Source of the DNA: Paenibacillus sp. OV219
GTDB lineage: Bacteria; Bacillota; Bacilli; Paenibacillales; Paenibacillaceae
NCBI RefSeq assembly: GCF_900110075.1
Contig: NZ_FOCJ01000007.1
Coordinates: 186,001 to 250,000 of the forward strand
Direction of reading: 5' to 3'
DNA length: 64,000 nucleotides
A program made the translations under genes and the position numbers. The stretch's first letter is position 1. The number at the start of each line of letters is the position of its first letter. The notes under the pieces were generated by a model. The model was given only the letters and a program-made list of their open reading frames with translations. It had not been told where the DNA came from and did not search any database. Below are positions 51,777 through 59,968 of this stretch, one piece after another.

Positions 51777-52475
51777 AGCGCTCTCGGGAAGCAGTGGCGC
51801 CGGGAATCAGCGGCTCGAAGAGGTGAGAGAACACATAGAGTGTGTCGATTCAATCGGCGACTCTCATTACGCTCTCTCAGCTCCGCCAAGTTGCCGATTT
51901 CGGTTGTTTCCTTATCTGAGAGTGCTGAATCTGTACTCTCAGAGCTTCAATCGGCCGATTATTGTGCTGAGAGTACGTATTAAGCTCTCTCAGCTCCGCC
52001 AAGTTGCCGATTTCGGCTGTTTCCTTATCTGAGAGTGCTGAATCTGCACTCTCAGAGCTTTAATCGGCCGATTTTCGCGCTGATAGCTCGTATATTGATC
52101 TATCAGCGGCATGAAACGGCGAGGCGGCGCGCGAGGTTGCTGCCTAGTGATTCGACACTCTCCATACGTTCACTCTGCGCGAAAAAGCGCTGAAACAGTC
52201 GCCGAGAGCAAGTATAGGTTCTCTCGCGAAGCAGAGGCGCTGGCAGTGTAATGAAGGGAAAAGCCGCTCTCGGGAGGCGGGTGAAGTGTAATCGCGTGAT
52301 GAGAGAGGAAATATCCTCTCTCAGAGTGCGAAAGCGGTCGTGTAGGCCGTATTCGTGTATTGAGCCGGAAAAGCGGTAATCGCGTGATGAGAGAGGGGAT
52401 ATCCTCTCTCTCTCAGTGTGCGAAAGCGGTCCTTCATCTGCTGTGAGCATATATAGGTTCTCTCAAGCAGCGAAG
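51777..52475. repeat. GAGAG/CTCTC hairpin repeat region with 113-bp duplication
   Basis: A 113-bp unit beginning GCTCTCTCAGCTCCGCCAAG is present at 51871 and again at 51984. Hairpins include CTGAGAGT/ACTCTCAG (51916-51942), CTGAGAGTG/CACTCTCAG (52029-52055), GCTGATAG/CTATCAGC (52079-52107), CGAGAG/CTCTCG (52203-52226) and TGAGAGAGGA/TCCTCTCTCA (52300-52323). Both arms vary together, showing that the fold is kept. No gene is convincing here; the minus-strand frame 52103-52450 is made of repeat sequence. Confidence 0.88.
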
Positions 52476-52571
52476 CGCCGGTTACCAGCGGCTCGAGGAG
52501 CGCCCATGTACATGCTCCGCATTATTGCATATAATTAACCCATCATTATCCAGAAGGAGCGTGCGTGAGCA

Positions 52572-52835
52572 GTGAGCGTAAGCTACAAGAACTGCCAGAG
52601 CTGCGGCATGCCGATCGCGAAGGGCGATAAGAACGGGACAGAAGCAAGCGGTGCGAAGAGCCTCAAGTATTGCATCCATTGCTACGTGGACGGCCGGTTC
52701 ACGATGCCTGACATGACGGCAGCGCAAATGCAGGAATTCGTTAAAGGGAAGATGGTCAGTATGGGCTTTCCGAAGTTTCTGACAGGCTTCTTCACCCGCG
52801 GAATTCCGAAGCTGGAGCGTTGGAAGAGCAATTGA
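52572..52835 (+). CDS. Putative zinc-ribbon domain protein, 87 residues
   Basis: The product has CQSCGMPI near the N-terminus and YCIHCYVDGRFTMPDMTAAQM, the pattern of the putative zinc ribbon family PF12674. A C-terminal FxTRGIPKLERWK follows. Four cysteines probably hold zinc. The GTG at 52572 is taken as start (AAGGAG 13 bases upstream). It lies alone after the repeat region and is followed by a terminator. Function is unknown. Confidence 0.82.
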   Translation: MSVSYKNCQSCGMPIAKGDKNGTEASGAKSLKYCIHCYVDGRFTMPDMTAAQMQEFVKGKMVSMGFPKFLTGFFTRGIPKLERWKSN

Positions 52836-52855
52836 TGCAATCGGCGGCAAAAGGA

Positions 52856-52887
52856 AGGGACAGGCTCGCACGGCCTGTCTCTCTTTT
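52856..52887 (+). terminator. Terminator after the zinc-ribbon gene
   Basis: A 10-bp stem (52856-52865 with 52873-52882, one G-T pair) with loop TCGCACG is followed by CTTTT. Confidence 0.82.
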
Positions 52888-52906
52888 CGCTTGAATAGCT
52901 GTTATT

Positions 52907-52935
52907 TTGAACTGATTCACATGTAGTGGTATGGT
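52907..52935 (+). promoter_or_regulatory. Likely promoter of the DUF445 gene
   Basis: TTGAAC (52907-52912) and TATGGT (52930-52935) are 17 bp apart and lie 35 bp before the ATG at 52970. Confidence 0.5.
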
Positions 52936-52969
52936 GTAAGTAGCATTCATAGAAGGAGCCTTAACGATT

Positions 52970-54229
52970 ATGGCCAACGAATCGAGAAAAAATAAACAAC
53001 TTGCGAATATATCGCTCGGCATCATGGCGGCTGGCTTCGCTGCGACGATTCCGTTCAAGGACGGCGCGCTCGGGCTGCTTCATGTCGGCTTCGAAGCGGG
53101 CGTCATCGGCGGTTTAGCGGACTGGTTCGCCGTAACGGCGCTGTTCCGCCATCCGCTCGGCATTCCAATCCCGCACACGGCGCTGCTGCCGCGCAACCGG
53201 AAGAAGATGTCGGATGGCATCGTCCGCGTCCTGGAAGATCGGCTGCTCGCCAAAGAGAGCATGATCGAGAAGCTGAACCAGCTCGATCTCGCCGAGCAGC
53301 TGCTCCCGCCGCTGCGCCATGCGCTGCAATCGGCGGTGTACAGCGAGCGGCTGCCGCAGCTGCTCGAGAGCGCGCTGTGCAGCATCCCGGCAGACAAGGT
53401 CGTGCCGCTGCTCTCGGGCGAGATCCGCGCCGCTGCTGCGCGCATCGACCTTGAAGCGCTGCTGCGCGGCTTCCTGCACCGTGCCGTCGAGAACGGCACC
53501 GACGAGCGGCTGCTCGATCTGCTGCTCGAACGCGCCGAAGAGTGGGCCGGCACGGAGGGCATGCGCCGCGAGCTGGGCAATTCCGCGATGCAGCTGGTGA
53601 AAGGGCTGAATCTCGGCGGCCTCATGCAGTTTGCCGTCAACGCCTTTATCGGCTACCTAGATGAAGACCGGCTCGGCACGATGCTGCAGTCGTTCATCCT
53701 GAATAAGATTAACGAGCTGAAGGTGCCGGATACGCAGCGTCGTGCCACAATTATGCAGCATCTGCACAGCGGCCTCGAGATGATTATCACTCGCTTGTCC
53801 GAGACTGGTCAGCTGGATCAGCTGCGCGATGAGCTGTTGAATGCTTTTGACTTGGAAGGCGAACTGGCGCGTCTGTTCGAAACGCTTCGTGAGAAAGGCA
53901 TTGCGTTCGTGCACGATGATTCGTTCGCAGAACGCGTATGGCCGCTGCTCTCGCAGCTGGCGGACCGTTTCGAAGCGAACCGCGAGCTTGTGGCAGATGC
54001 CGAGAACTGGTTAAAAGGCCAGATCGTGCAGCTTATTGAACGCAACCACACGAGGATCGGGTCTTTCGTGCAAGAGAATCTCGACCGCCTCGACAACGAC
54101 CAGCTTGTTGAATTAATTGAAGATAAAGTCGGCCAGGATTTGCAATGGATTCGTGTCAATGGCGCGGTTTGCGGTTTCCTGATCGGCCTTGTGCTGAAGT
54201 CGATTGAGCTGATAGTCGGCGCATATTGA
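52970..54229 (+). CDS. DUF445 family membrane-associated protein
   Basis: The 419-residue protein begins with a hydrophobic region and the family signature ADWFAVTALFRHPLGIPIPHTALLPRNRKKMSDGIVRVLEDRLL. A long alpha-helical, Arg/Leu-rich body follows, and it ends in a hydrophobic helix (GAVCGFLIGLVLKSIELIVG). Related Bacillus proteins (YheB-like) are of unknown function, possibly membrane organisation. GAAGGAG precedes the ATG. It is monocistronic. GC-rich codon use is stronger in the middle third than in neighbours. Confidence 0.88.
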   Translation: MANESRKNKQLANISLGIMAAGFAATIPFKDGALGLLHVGFEAGVIGGLADWFAVTALFRHPLGIPIPHTALLPRNRKKMSDGIVRVLEDRLLAKESMIEKLNQLDLAEQLLPPLRHALQSAVYSERLPQLLESALCSIPADKVVPLLSGEIRAAAARIDLEALLRGFLHRAVENGTDERLLDLLLERAEEWAGTEGMRRELGNSAMQLVKGLNLGGLMQFAVNAFIGYLDEDRLGTMLQSFILNKINELKVPDTQRRATIMQHLHSGLEMIITRLSETGQLDQLRDELLNAFDLEGELARLFETLREKGIAFVHDDSFAERVWPLLSQLADRFEANRELVADAENWLKGQIVQLIERNHTRIGSFVQENLDRLDNDQLVELIEDKVGQDLQWIRVNGAVCGFLIGLVLKSIELIVGAY

Positions 54230-54423
54230 CCTAACATGCTCTGGACCTCTGTCAAATGCCAGCTATTTGCGAGAAACCGCGATATAGTGAGGTAGGCAGA
54301 GGATACTGGAGCAGTTCTTTGTTGTAAGCGTTATATCCACCTAACTTGGCAGGAAACGAGAGTGCACCCTCTGCGGCATTCCTTTACAAAGAGAGGTTGG
54401 GAGCGTAACATGAAGCAAGCTAA

Positions 54424-54627
54424 ATGAAACGCTGAATTTCTTTAATTAAGAAATCGGGGGAACCACTAGTAATGGCAAGCGCACGGTGAAGCATTTTTCG
54501 CCAGTTGCAGCCATTGGGGTGAATCTTGAAGGAAGCCCGGCCGCTTCGGCCTTGCAGCTCTTCAGGTAGGGCGACTCTCACGCCCGAATCCGGCAGCTAA
54601 CCTCGTAAGCGTAACCGAGAGGCGACG
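54424..54627 (+). ncRNA. ydaO-yuaA c-di-AMP riboswitch
   Basis: The conserved blocks of the ydaO class appear in order: AATCGGGGGAACCAC, then GGGGTGAATC, GGTAGGGCGACTC, CGCCCGAATCCGGCAGC, and TAACCTCGTAAGCG followed by CCGAGAGG. The variable stem between them carries a GGCCG-TTC-type hairpin. The ydaO class binds c-di-AMP and usually turns expression off. Downstream is a terminator (54671-54733) and then the KdpD-like gene, matching the known link between c-di-AMP and potassium or osmotic systems. Outer boundaries are approximate. Confidence 0.93.
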
Positions 54628-54670
54628 AATTATCGTGCATATAGACACTTTTTATAATAAATTTGTGCCT

Positions 54671-54733
54671 AGAAGCCGCGAGAGGCGTTCCTCTTCTTTA
54701 AGAGGCAGTCCCCCCCGTACAGGCTTCTTTTTT
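54671..54733 (+). terminator. Riboswitch expression-platform terminator
   Basis: AGAAGCC (54671-54677) pairs with GGCTTCT (54722-54728), with an internal CCTCTT-CTTT-AAGAGG hairpin (54690-54705), followed by TTTTT. It is the presumed switch that stops transcription before the KdpD-like gene when c-di-AMP is bound. Confidence 0.75.
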
Positions 54734-54785
54734 GTGCGCATTATAGAATTTATTAGTTCCACTTGTACAAATTTCGATAATGTTC

Positions 54786-54829
54786 CCGTGAAACGTAAGC
54801 TTTTGCCGTAAGGACGGCGACAGCCGTTT
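54786..54829 (+). repeat. Dispersed structured element, copy D
   Basis: It begins CCGTGAAACG, continues TAAGCTTTTGCC and ends GACGGCGACAGCCGTTT. It lies between the riboswitch terminator and the start of the KdpD-like gene, 79 nt before the ATG. The right arm is identical to copies A and C. Confidence 0.72.
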
Positions 54830-54908
54830 ACATTTGGTTCAAGGCAATAGTTTTACAAAGTTTGGGAAAGTTTAGTTTATAGGTGTAGGAAGGAAGGCGA
54901 AGTTTGTT

Positions 54909-57248
54909 ATGGCTGGTTACCGCCGTAAAACCCCTGAGGAATTGCTATTATCCATCTCCAAAATCCATCGCGGACGTCTGAAAGTGTACATTGGTGCTGT
55001 TAGCGGTTCTGGCAAAACCTATCACATGCTGCGCGAGGGCCAATCGCTGAAGCAGCAGGGGATTGAGGTTGCCGTCTGTGCGGTGTCGACGATGCGCCGC
55101 CCGGAAACGGTAGAGCAGCTCGCAGATTTGGAACGGATTCCAAGCATTCACTGGTATAAAGGCGAAGAAGAGAAGAAGGATCTTAATCTTGATGCGATAC
55201 TGGAACGTAATCCGGAGGTGCTGCTTGTTGACGGGCTGGCGCATAAGAATCGTCCGGATGCTAAGTTCCCGACTCGTCTTGAGGATATTACTTTTCTGCT
55301 CAGCCATGGCATCAGCATCATAACGACTGTCAATGTGTACGAACTGGACGGCGTCACGGAGCTTGCTCAGAAGCTGACCGGCATTGAGGCGGAATGTACC
55401 GTCACGGCCGATGCGCTTGAGCTTGCGGACGAAGTGCGGCTCATTGACGTTTCGCCGGAGACCATATTAAATCGGCTGAATGAGGGGCGTCTATGTAATA
55501 TTAAAGACCCAGGTCTGCTGAAACGCGGCAATCTCGGCAAGCTAAGAGAGCTGTCTCTGCGGCTGATGGCGGAAGGGGTCAACGAATCGCTGGAGAAGTA
55601 TCGCGAGGAGCAGGGCTTCATCGGCCCATCCGGCGCGGCAGAGCGGATTCTTGTCGCCGCGCAGTATCACTGGAACGGCTCGATTTATATCCGCCGTGGC
55701 CAGCAAATTGCGAAGCGGCTTGGCGGTGACTTGCAGGTCGTCGTCTTCACCGATTCGAGCCAAGAGCCTACGAAGGAACGTGAAGCGTTCAAGCGCTCTA
55801 TTTTGAAGCTGACAGAGAAATTGGATGCGGGCTTCCGCGAAATATCGGTCGGCAATCGCAGGCAAGTTCCGCCTGCGCTCATTAAATATGCGATGCTCAT
55901 CAACGCGACGCGCATCGTTATGGGGCATTCGAAGCAGACGAGATCGCAGGAGTTCTGGCAAGGCTCGATTGCAGGCTCCGTACTGAAGCAGGTGCGCAAC
56001 ATTGACCTGTTCTTTATGGCGGACCGCGCTGAGCACGAAGGCGAGCGCGTATTACCGGCGAAGCGCTCGGTGTCGAAGCAGGCTTCGCATTCGGAGCCTT
56101 ACCGCAGACTTAGCGCGCAAGAGGTCGAGAAGAAGATCGAGCGCATTCGCCGCGGTACGTTCAAGGTATACATCGGCGCAGCGCCTGGCGCGGGCAAGTC
56201 CTATATGATGCTGCGCGAAGGCAATGATCTGTTGCGCAAAGATATCGACGTTGTCATTGGCCTCATGGAGGCGCATGACCGCGCAGAGACGCTGCAGCAA
56301 GCAGGCAAGCTGGAGATCCTGCCGCGCAAAGTGATTGATGCGGAGAAGGGCATTACGGAGATGGATGTCGACGCCATTATTGCGCGCAATCCGGAAGTTG
56401 TGCTGATCGACGAGCTGCCGCATACGAATGCGCCCGGCAGCCACAATGCGAAGCGTTATGAAGATGTGCAGCAAATTCTCGAAGCGGGCATTTCCGTTAT
56501 CGCAACGTTTAATGTGCAGCATCTCGAAAGCTTGAAGGATGCCGTAGAGCAAATTACCGGAACGAGGATCGCGGAGACGGTACCGGACAGCATCCTGCGG
56601 CTTGCCGATGAGGTCGAGCTAATCGACGTCACGCCGATTACGCTGCAGCAGAGAATGCGGGATGGCCTTATTTATAAGAAAGATGACGTGGAGCAGGCGA
56701 TGACTGGTTTGTTCAAGACAGGCAATCTAATCGCATTGCGTGAGCTTGCATTGCGAGAACTTGCCGATGACGTAGATGAGCGGCTGGAATCGTGGGAACG
56801 CGGCGGCTCGATGCGCGGACCTTGGCGTCGCCAAGAATCGATCTTTATTGCGGTGACTGTAGGTGAAACAGCAGAACGGCTGATCCGCCGCGGCTTCCGG
56901 ATAGCGCATCGCCTGAAAGCAGCATGGCATGTCCACTACGTGCAGACGAGCGGCGAGCGAGGTCCTGCAGTTGATAAGCGGATCGAGGCGCTGCAGGAGC
57001 TGACAGCAAGACTCGGCGGTACGTTCGAGGTTGAGCAAGCGGCTTCCAAGAACGCCGTACCTAATGCGCTGCTGGCAAAAGCGAATGGACTGAAGAGCAC
57101 CCAGATCGTTCTTGGCCAGTCGCGAAGAAGCATTTGGAGCAAGCTTTCGAACCGCCCTGTTGTGGAAACGGTGCTGCGTGAAGGGCGTCATATGGATGTC
57201 CTCGTCGTGGCGGACTTTAATCCGAATATCGCGCTTGGTGAGGAATAG
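54909..57248 (+). CDS. Tandem KdpD-sensor/USP protein without histidine kinase
   Basis: The 779-residue protein is built from two similar halves. Each has a KdpD N-terminal domain: Walker A GAVSGSGKT at 29-37 and GAAPGAGKS at 423-431, with VLLVDGLAHKN and VVLIDELPHTN as the Walker-B-like part. A universal-stress-protein-like domain follows in each (about 245-385 and 640-770, with MGHSKQTRSQEFWQGS and LGQSRRSIWSKL). The first half has lost the Asp-Glu pair (LVDG versus LIDE). Membrane helices, GAF, HisKA and HATPase parts of KdpD are absent. It sits under a c-di-AMP riboswitch, so it probably senses c-di-AMP or potassium state (inference). The ribosome site, GGAAGG, is about 13 bases upstream. 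Confidence 0.88.
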   Translation: MAGYRRKTPEELLLSISKIHRGRLKVYIGAVSGSGKTYHMLREGQSLKQQGIEVAVCAVSTMRRPETVEQLADLERIPSIHWYKGEEEKKDLNLDAILERNPEVLLVDGLAHKNRPDAKFPTRLEDITFLLSHGISIITTVNVYELDGVTELAQKLTGIEAECTVTADALELADEVRLIDVSPETILNRLNEGRLCNIKDPGLLKRGNLGKLRELSLRLMAEGVNESLEKYREEQGFIGPSGAAERILVAAQYHWNGSIYIRRGQQIAKRLGGDLQVVVFTDSSQEPTKEREAFKRSILKLTEKLDAGFREISVGNRRQVPPALIKYAMLINATRIVMGHSKQTRSQEFWQGSIAGSVLKQVRNIDLFFMADRAEHEGERVLPAKRSVSKQASHSEPYRRLSAQEVEKKIERIRRGTFKVYIGAAPGAGKSYMMLREGNDLLRKDIDVVIGLMEAHDRAETLQQAGKLEILPRKVIDAEKGITEMDVDAIIARNPEVVLIDELPHTNAPGSHNAKRYEDVQQILEAGISVIATFNVQHLESLKDAVEQITGTRIAETVPDSILRLADEVELIDVTPITLQQRMRDGLIYKKDDVEQAMTGLFKTGNLIALRELALRELADDVDERLESWERGGSMRGPWRRQESIFIAVTVGETAERLIRRGFRIAHRLKAAWHVHYVQTSGERGPAVDKRIEALQELTARLGGTFEVEQAASKNAVPNALLAKANGLKSTQIVLGQSRRSIWSKLSNRPVVETVLREGRHMDVLVVADFNPNIALGEE

Positions 57249-57255
57249 AAACATC

Positions 57256-57276
57256 GTGAAATGGTAATCATTTCAC
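57256..57276 (+). terminator. Hairpin after the KdpD-like gene
   Basis: GTGAAATG (57256-57263) pairs with CATTTCAC (57269-57276) around GTAAT. There is no T tract, so termination is uncertain. Confidence 0.45.
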
Positions 57277-57348
57277 CAAGCGCGTTTCATGATATTGGCA
57301 TGCGCGATGGCAGAATGTGAGAATACTTCACTTGTTTAAAAAATTAAA

Positions 57349-57377
57349 TTGAAACAGTGTGTATTTCTTGATAAAAT
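57349..57377 (+). promoter_or_regulatory. Promoter of the second amino-acid importer
   Basis: TTGAAA (57349-57354) and TAAAAT (57372-57377) are 17 bp apart, with TG one base before the -10 (extended type). It lies 38 bp before the ATG. Confidence 0.72.
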
Positions 57378-57414
57378 CTTCATTAGTTAGCAAACAGCAT
57401 AGGGGGACATCTAT

Positions 57415-58254
57415 ATGAAGAAGTGGTTAGCGTCAGCAATTATCACATTAATGGCTGTAGTAATCGTAACAGGCTGCGGTGCAAAGAATAATGAAAACAC
57501 AGGCAGTGAAGCAAGCGGCAATAACGCAAGCAACGCAGGGGATACAAAAACATACAAGTTTGCAACTGATGCAAGCTATGCACCGATGGAGTTTATGGAC
57601 AAAGACGAGTTGAAAGGCTTCGACATCGAGTTCCTGGATGCCGTTATGAAACAAGCTGGTCTAAAGTACGAAGTTGCAAACACAGGCTGGGATGCAATGC
57701 TTGAGAGCGTTAAGCAAGGTACAGAGTACCAAGGCGGCGTTTCCAGCGTATCCATTACAGACGACCGCAAACAAACATACGACTATTCCATGCCGTATTT
57801 TGAGTCGCGCAACGTAATCATGGTTAAAGAAGGCAGCGAAATCAAGAGTGCAACGGACTTGAAGGACAAGAAGGTTGCCGTTCAAACGGGTACGACAGCT
57901 GATATTCTCATGACGAAGATTATGGGTAACGGCAACACGGATTTGAAGAAGTTCGATAGCAACGCTGTAGCGCTGATGGAGCTTGATCAAGGCGGCGCGG
58001 ACGCTGTTGTTGCGGATATCGCAATTGTAAATTACTATATTCAGACTAACCCGAAGAAAAAGTATATCAGCATTGAAGACAACACGAACTTCTCTCCTGA
58101 GTACTATGGTCTTCTGTTCCCGAAAGGCAGCGATTTAGCGGCAAAGGTGGACCCTGCAATTAAAGCCATCATTGATAATGGCACATATACAGAACTTTAT
58201 AAGAAATGGTTCGGTGAAGAGCCGAATACAGCTAACTTGTTAAACGCGAAGTAA
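57415..58254 (+). CDS. Amino-acid-binding lipoprotein (GlnH/ArtP-like)
   Basis: The signal peptide MKKWLASAIITLMAVVIVTGC ends in lipobox VTGC (Cys21). An Asn/Ser-rich tether follows, then a family-3 fold: YKFATDASYAPMEFMDKDELKGFDIEFLDAVMK, DDRKQTYDYSMPYFESRNVIMV, AVQTGTTADILM. These bind polar amino acids such as glutamine or arginine; the ligand is not certain. GGGGGAC precedes the ATG. Codon use is again biased, suggesting high expression. An attenuating hairpin separates it from the permease. Confidence 0.92.
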   Translation: MKKWLASAIITLMAVVIVTGCGAKNNENTGSEASGNNASNAGDTKTYKFATDASYAPMEFMDKDELKGFDIEFLDAVMKQAGLKYEVANTGWDAMLESVKQGTEYQGGVSSVSITDDRKQTYDYSMPYFESRNVIMVKEGSEIKSATDLKDKKVAVQTGTTADILMTKIMGNGNTDLKKFDSNAVALMELDQGGADAVVADIAIVNYYIQTNPKKKYISIEDNTNFSPEYYGLLFPKGSDLAAKVDPAIKAIIDNGTYTELYKKWFGEEPNTANLLNAK

Positions 58255-58265
58255 TGGATTTGCTG

Positions 58266-58295
58266 AAGGCATGCGTTCTGACGCATGCCTTTTTG
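58266..58295 (+). terminator. Attenuating hairpin between binding protein and permease
   Basis: AAGGCATGCGT (58266-58276) pairs with ACGCATGCCTT (58281-58291) around TCTG, followed by TTT then GG. It is likely a partial terminator that lowers permease and ATPase expression relative to the binding protein. Confidence 0.75.
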
Positions 58296-58331
58296 GTTGA
58301 CCATTCGATATGGATTGAAAGGATGGGCAGG

Positions 58332-58988
58332 ATGGATTTTAAGTTTGATATTATTTGGGATTATGCTCCTCTTTTCTGGAAAGGGACGCTGTACACGATC
58401 CTCATTTCCATTTCAGGCGTCGTGCTAGGCTCGATATTGGGTCTGTTCGTCGGCTTTGGCAAAATGTCGCGCCGCTGGTATCTACGCTGGCCGATGCAGT
58501 CGTATATTAATTTCTTCCGCGGAACGCCGCTGCTTGTGCAAATCTACATTGTGCACTTCGGACTGATGCCGCTCCTTATCGGGAAGACGAATTCGATCGC
58601 TGCGGCGATTACCGCGCTGACCTTGAATGCGGCGGCTTACACGGCAGAGATCTATCGCGCCGGTATTCAGTCGATTGACAAGGGTCAGACTGAAGCTGCT
58701 CACTCGCTTGGGATGACGCACTTCCAAACGATGCGTTTTATCATCCTGCCGCAAGCCATTAGACGGATGATTCCGGCATTCGGCAACGAATTTATTGTGC
58801 TCGTGAAGGACTCGTCCTTGACCGCGCTTATTACAGCACCTGAAATTATGTACTGGGCCGGCGTTATGAAAGGCCAGTATATTCGGATTTGGGAGCCGTA
58901 CTTGACGGCTGCGTTCATCTATTTCATCCTTACTTATTCCTTGAGCAAGCTGCTTAATTGGATAGAAAGGAAGGCGCAACCCCTATGA
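58332..58988 (+). CDS. Amino-acid ABC transporter permease
   Basis: This 218-residue permease opens [38 protein letters not shown]. It has [22 protein letters not shown] and the EAA loop [36 protein letters not shown]. The ATG at 58332 is preferred (AAAGG nine bases upstream); the long frame from 58254 crosses the hairpin. The stop overlaps the ATPase start (ATGA). It is part of the importer with the genes at 57415 and 58985. Confidence 0.92.
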   Translation: MDFKFDIIWDYAPLFWKGTLYTILISISGVVLGSILGLFVGFGKMSRRWYLRWPMQSYINFFRGTPLLVQIYIVHFGLMPLLIGKTNSIAAAITALTLNAAAYTAEIYRAGIQSIDKGQTEAAHSLGMTHFQTMRFIILPQAIRRMIPAFGNEFIVLVKDSSLTALITAPEIMYWAGVMKGQYIRIWEPYLTAAFIYFILTYSLSKLLNWIERKAQPL

Positions 58989-59716
58989 GTTCGATTATTG
59001 AAATTAAAGACTTGTCGAAAGCGTATGGCAGTAATGTCGTATTGAAAAATATCGACGTGACTGTTAACAGCCAAGAGGTTGTCGTCGTCATCGGTCCGTC
59101 CGGATCGGGTAAATCGACGTTCTTGCGCTGCATTAACCTGCTCGAAACGCCAACTGGCGGTGAGATTATTATTGAAGGCCAGTCGCTGATGGATAAGAAA
59201 ACGAGCATTACGAGCGTCCGCGCCGACGTCGGCATGGTGTTCCAACAGTTCAATCTGTTCCCTCACCTGACGGTGCTCGACAACATTACGCTTGCGCCGA
59301 TTCAAATCCGCAAATTGCCGGTAGCGAAGGCACGCGAGAAAGCTACGGAGCTGCTGAAGAAAGTCGGCCTGTCCGAAAAGGCAAGCATGTATCCGCCGTC
59401 GCTCTCCGGCGGCCAGCAGCAGCGTGTCGCGATTGCCAGGGCGCTTGCAATGGAGCCGAAGATTATGCTGTTTGACGAACCGACATCGGCGCTTGACCCG
59501 GAGATGGTCGGCGAGGTGCTTGCCGTTATGAAGCAGCTGGCGAAGGAAGGCATGACGATGGTTGTCGTCACGCACGAAATGGGCTTTGCCCGCGAGGTTG
59601 GCGACCGTGTGATCTTCATGGAGCAGGGCAACATCGTGGAGCAAGGGCCGCCGGAGCAAATCTTCGAGCGTCCACAGCAGGAGCGCACGAAGTCGTTCTT
59701 GTCGAAGGTGTTGTAA
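58985..59716 (+). CDS. Amino-acid ABC transporter ATPase (GlnQ type)
   Basis: Walker [22 protein letters not shown]-loop [16 protein letters not shown], signature [17 protein letters not shown] and Walker [16 protein letters not shown] are all intact, with H-loop [14 protein letters not shown]. It powers the importer. GGAAGG lies 11 bases before the ATG. It is the last gene of the operon and is followed by a strong terminator. Length (243 residues) is normal. Confidence 0.95.
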   Translation: MSSIIEIKDLSKAYGSNVVLKNIDVTVNSQEVVVVIGPSGSGKSTFLRCINLLETPTGGEIIIEGQSLMDKKTSITSVRADVGMVFQQFNLFPHLTVLDNITLAPIQIRKLPVAKAREKATELLKKVGLSEKASMYPPSLSGGQQQRVAIARALAMEPKIMLFDEPTSALDPEMVGEVLAVMKQLAKEGMTMVVVTHEMGFAREVGDRVIFMEQGNIVEQGPPEQIFERPQQERTKSFLSKVL

Positions 59717-59734
59717 GAGTTAAATAGCGTGTAA

Positions 59735-59772
59735 CAAAGCCCCAATCCGTGAGTGGATTGGGGCTTTGTTTT
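59735..59772 (+). terminator. Strong terminator of the second amino-acid importer
   Basis: A perfect 14-bp stem (59735-59748 with 59755-59768) with loop GTGAGT is followed by TTTTG. Confidence 0.93.
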
Positions 59773-59909
59773 GTCCTCTGCTTTAACGAACTCCACATTC
59801 GCTATTATGGGCGAAATGGCAGTCTCTGTGCTGTGCTAGAATCCGTTACAGGTTCGAAGGAGCTAATATCGCGTCAATTTTCGATCCGTTAGCATCCGCG
59901 GCAGCAAGT

Positions 59910-59962
59910 CATGCAAATAAATAAAAGGGACATGCGAGCAATCTAAGTTGCCCGATGTCCCT
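59910..59962 (-). terminator. Terminator of the M29 aminopeptidase gene
   Basis: AGGGACAT (59926-59933) pairs with ATGTCCCT (59955-59962), with an inner GCAA/TTGC stem. On the minus strand TTTTATTTATT follows. Confidence 0.82.
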
Positions 59963-59968
59963 CGTTTA

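Noticed and set aside
52103-52450. A 115-codon minus-strand frame in the third hairpin region
   Set aside because: It consists of hairpin repeat sequence, has no ribosome site and resembles no protein.
59773-59909. A possible small gene between the importer terminator and the aminopeptidase terminator
   Set aside because: No frame with a plausible start and ribosome site was found; it appears to be plain intergenic DNA.
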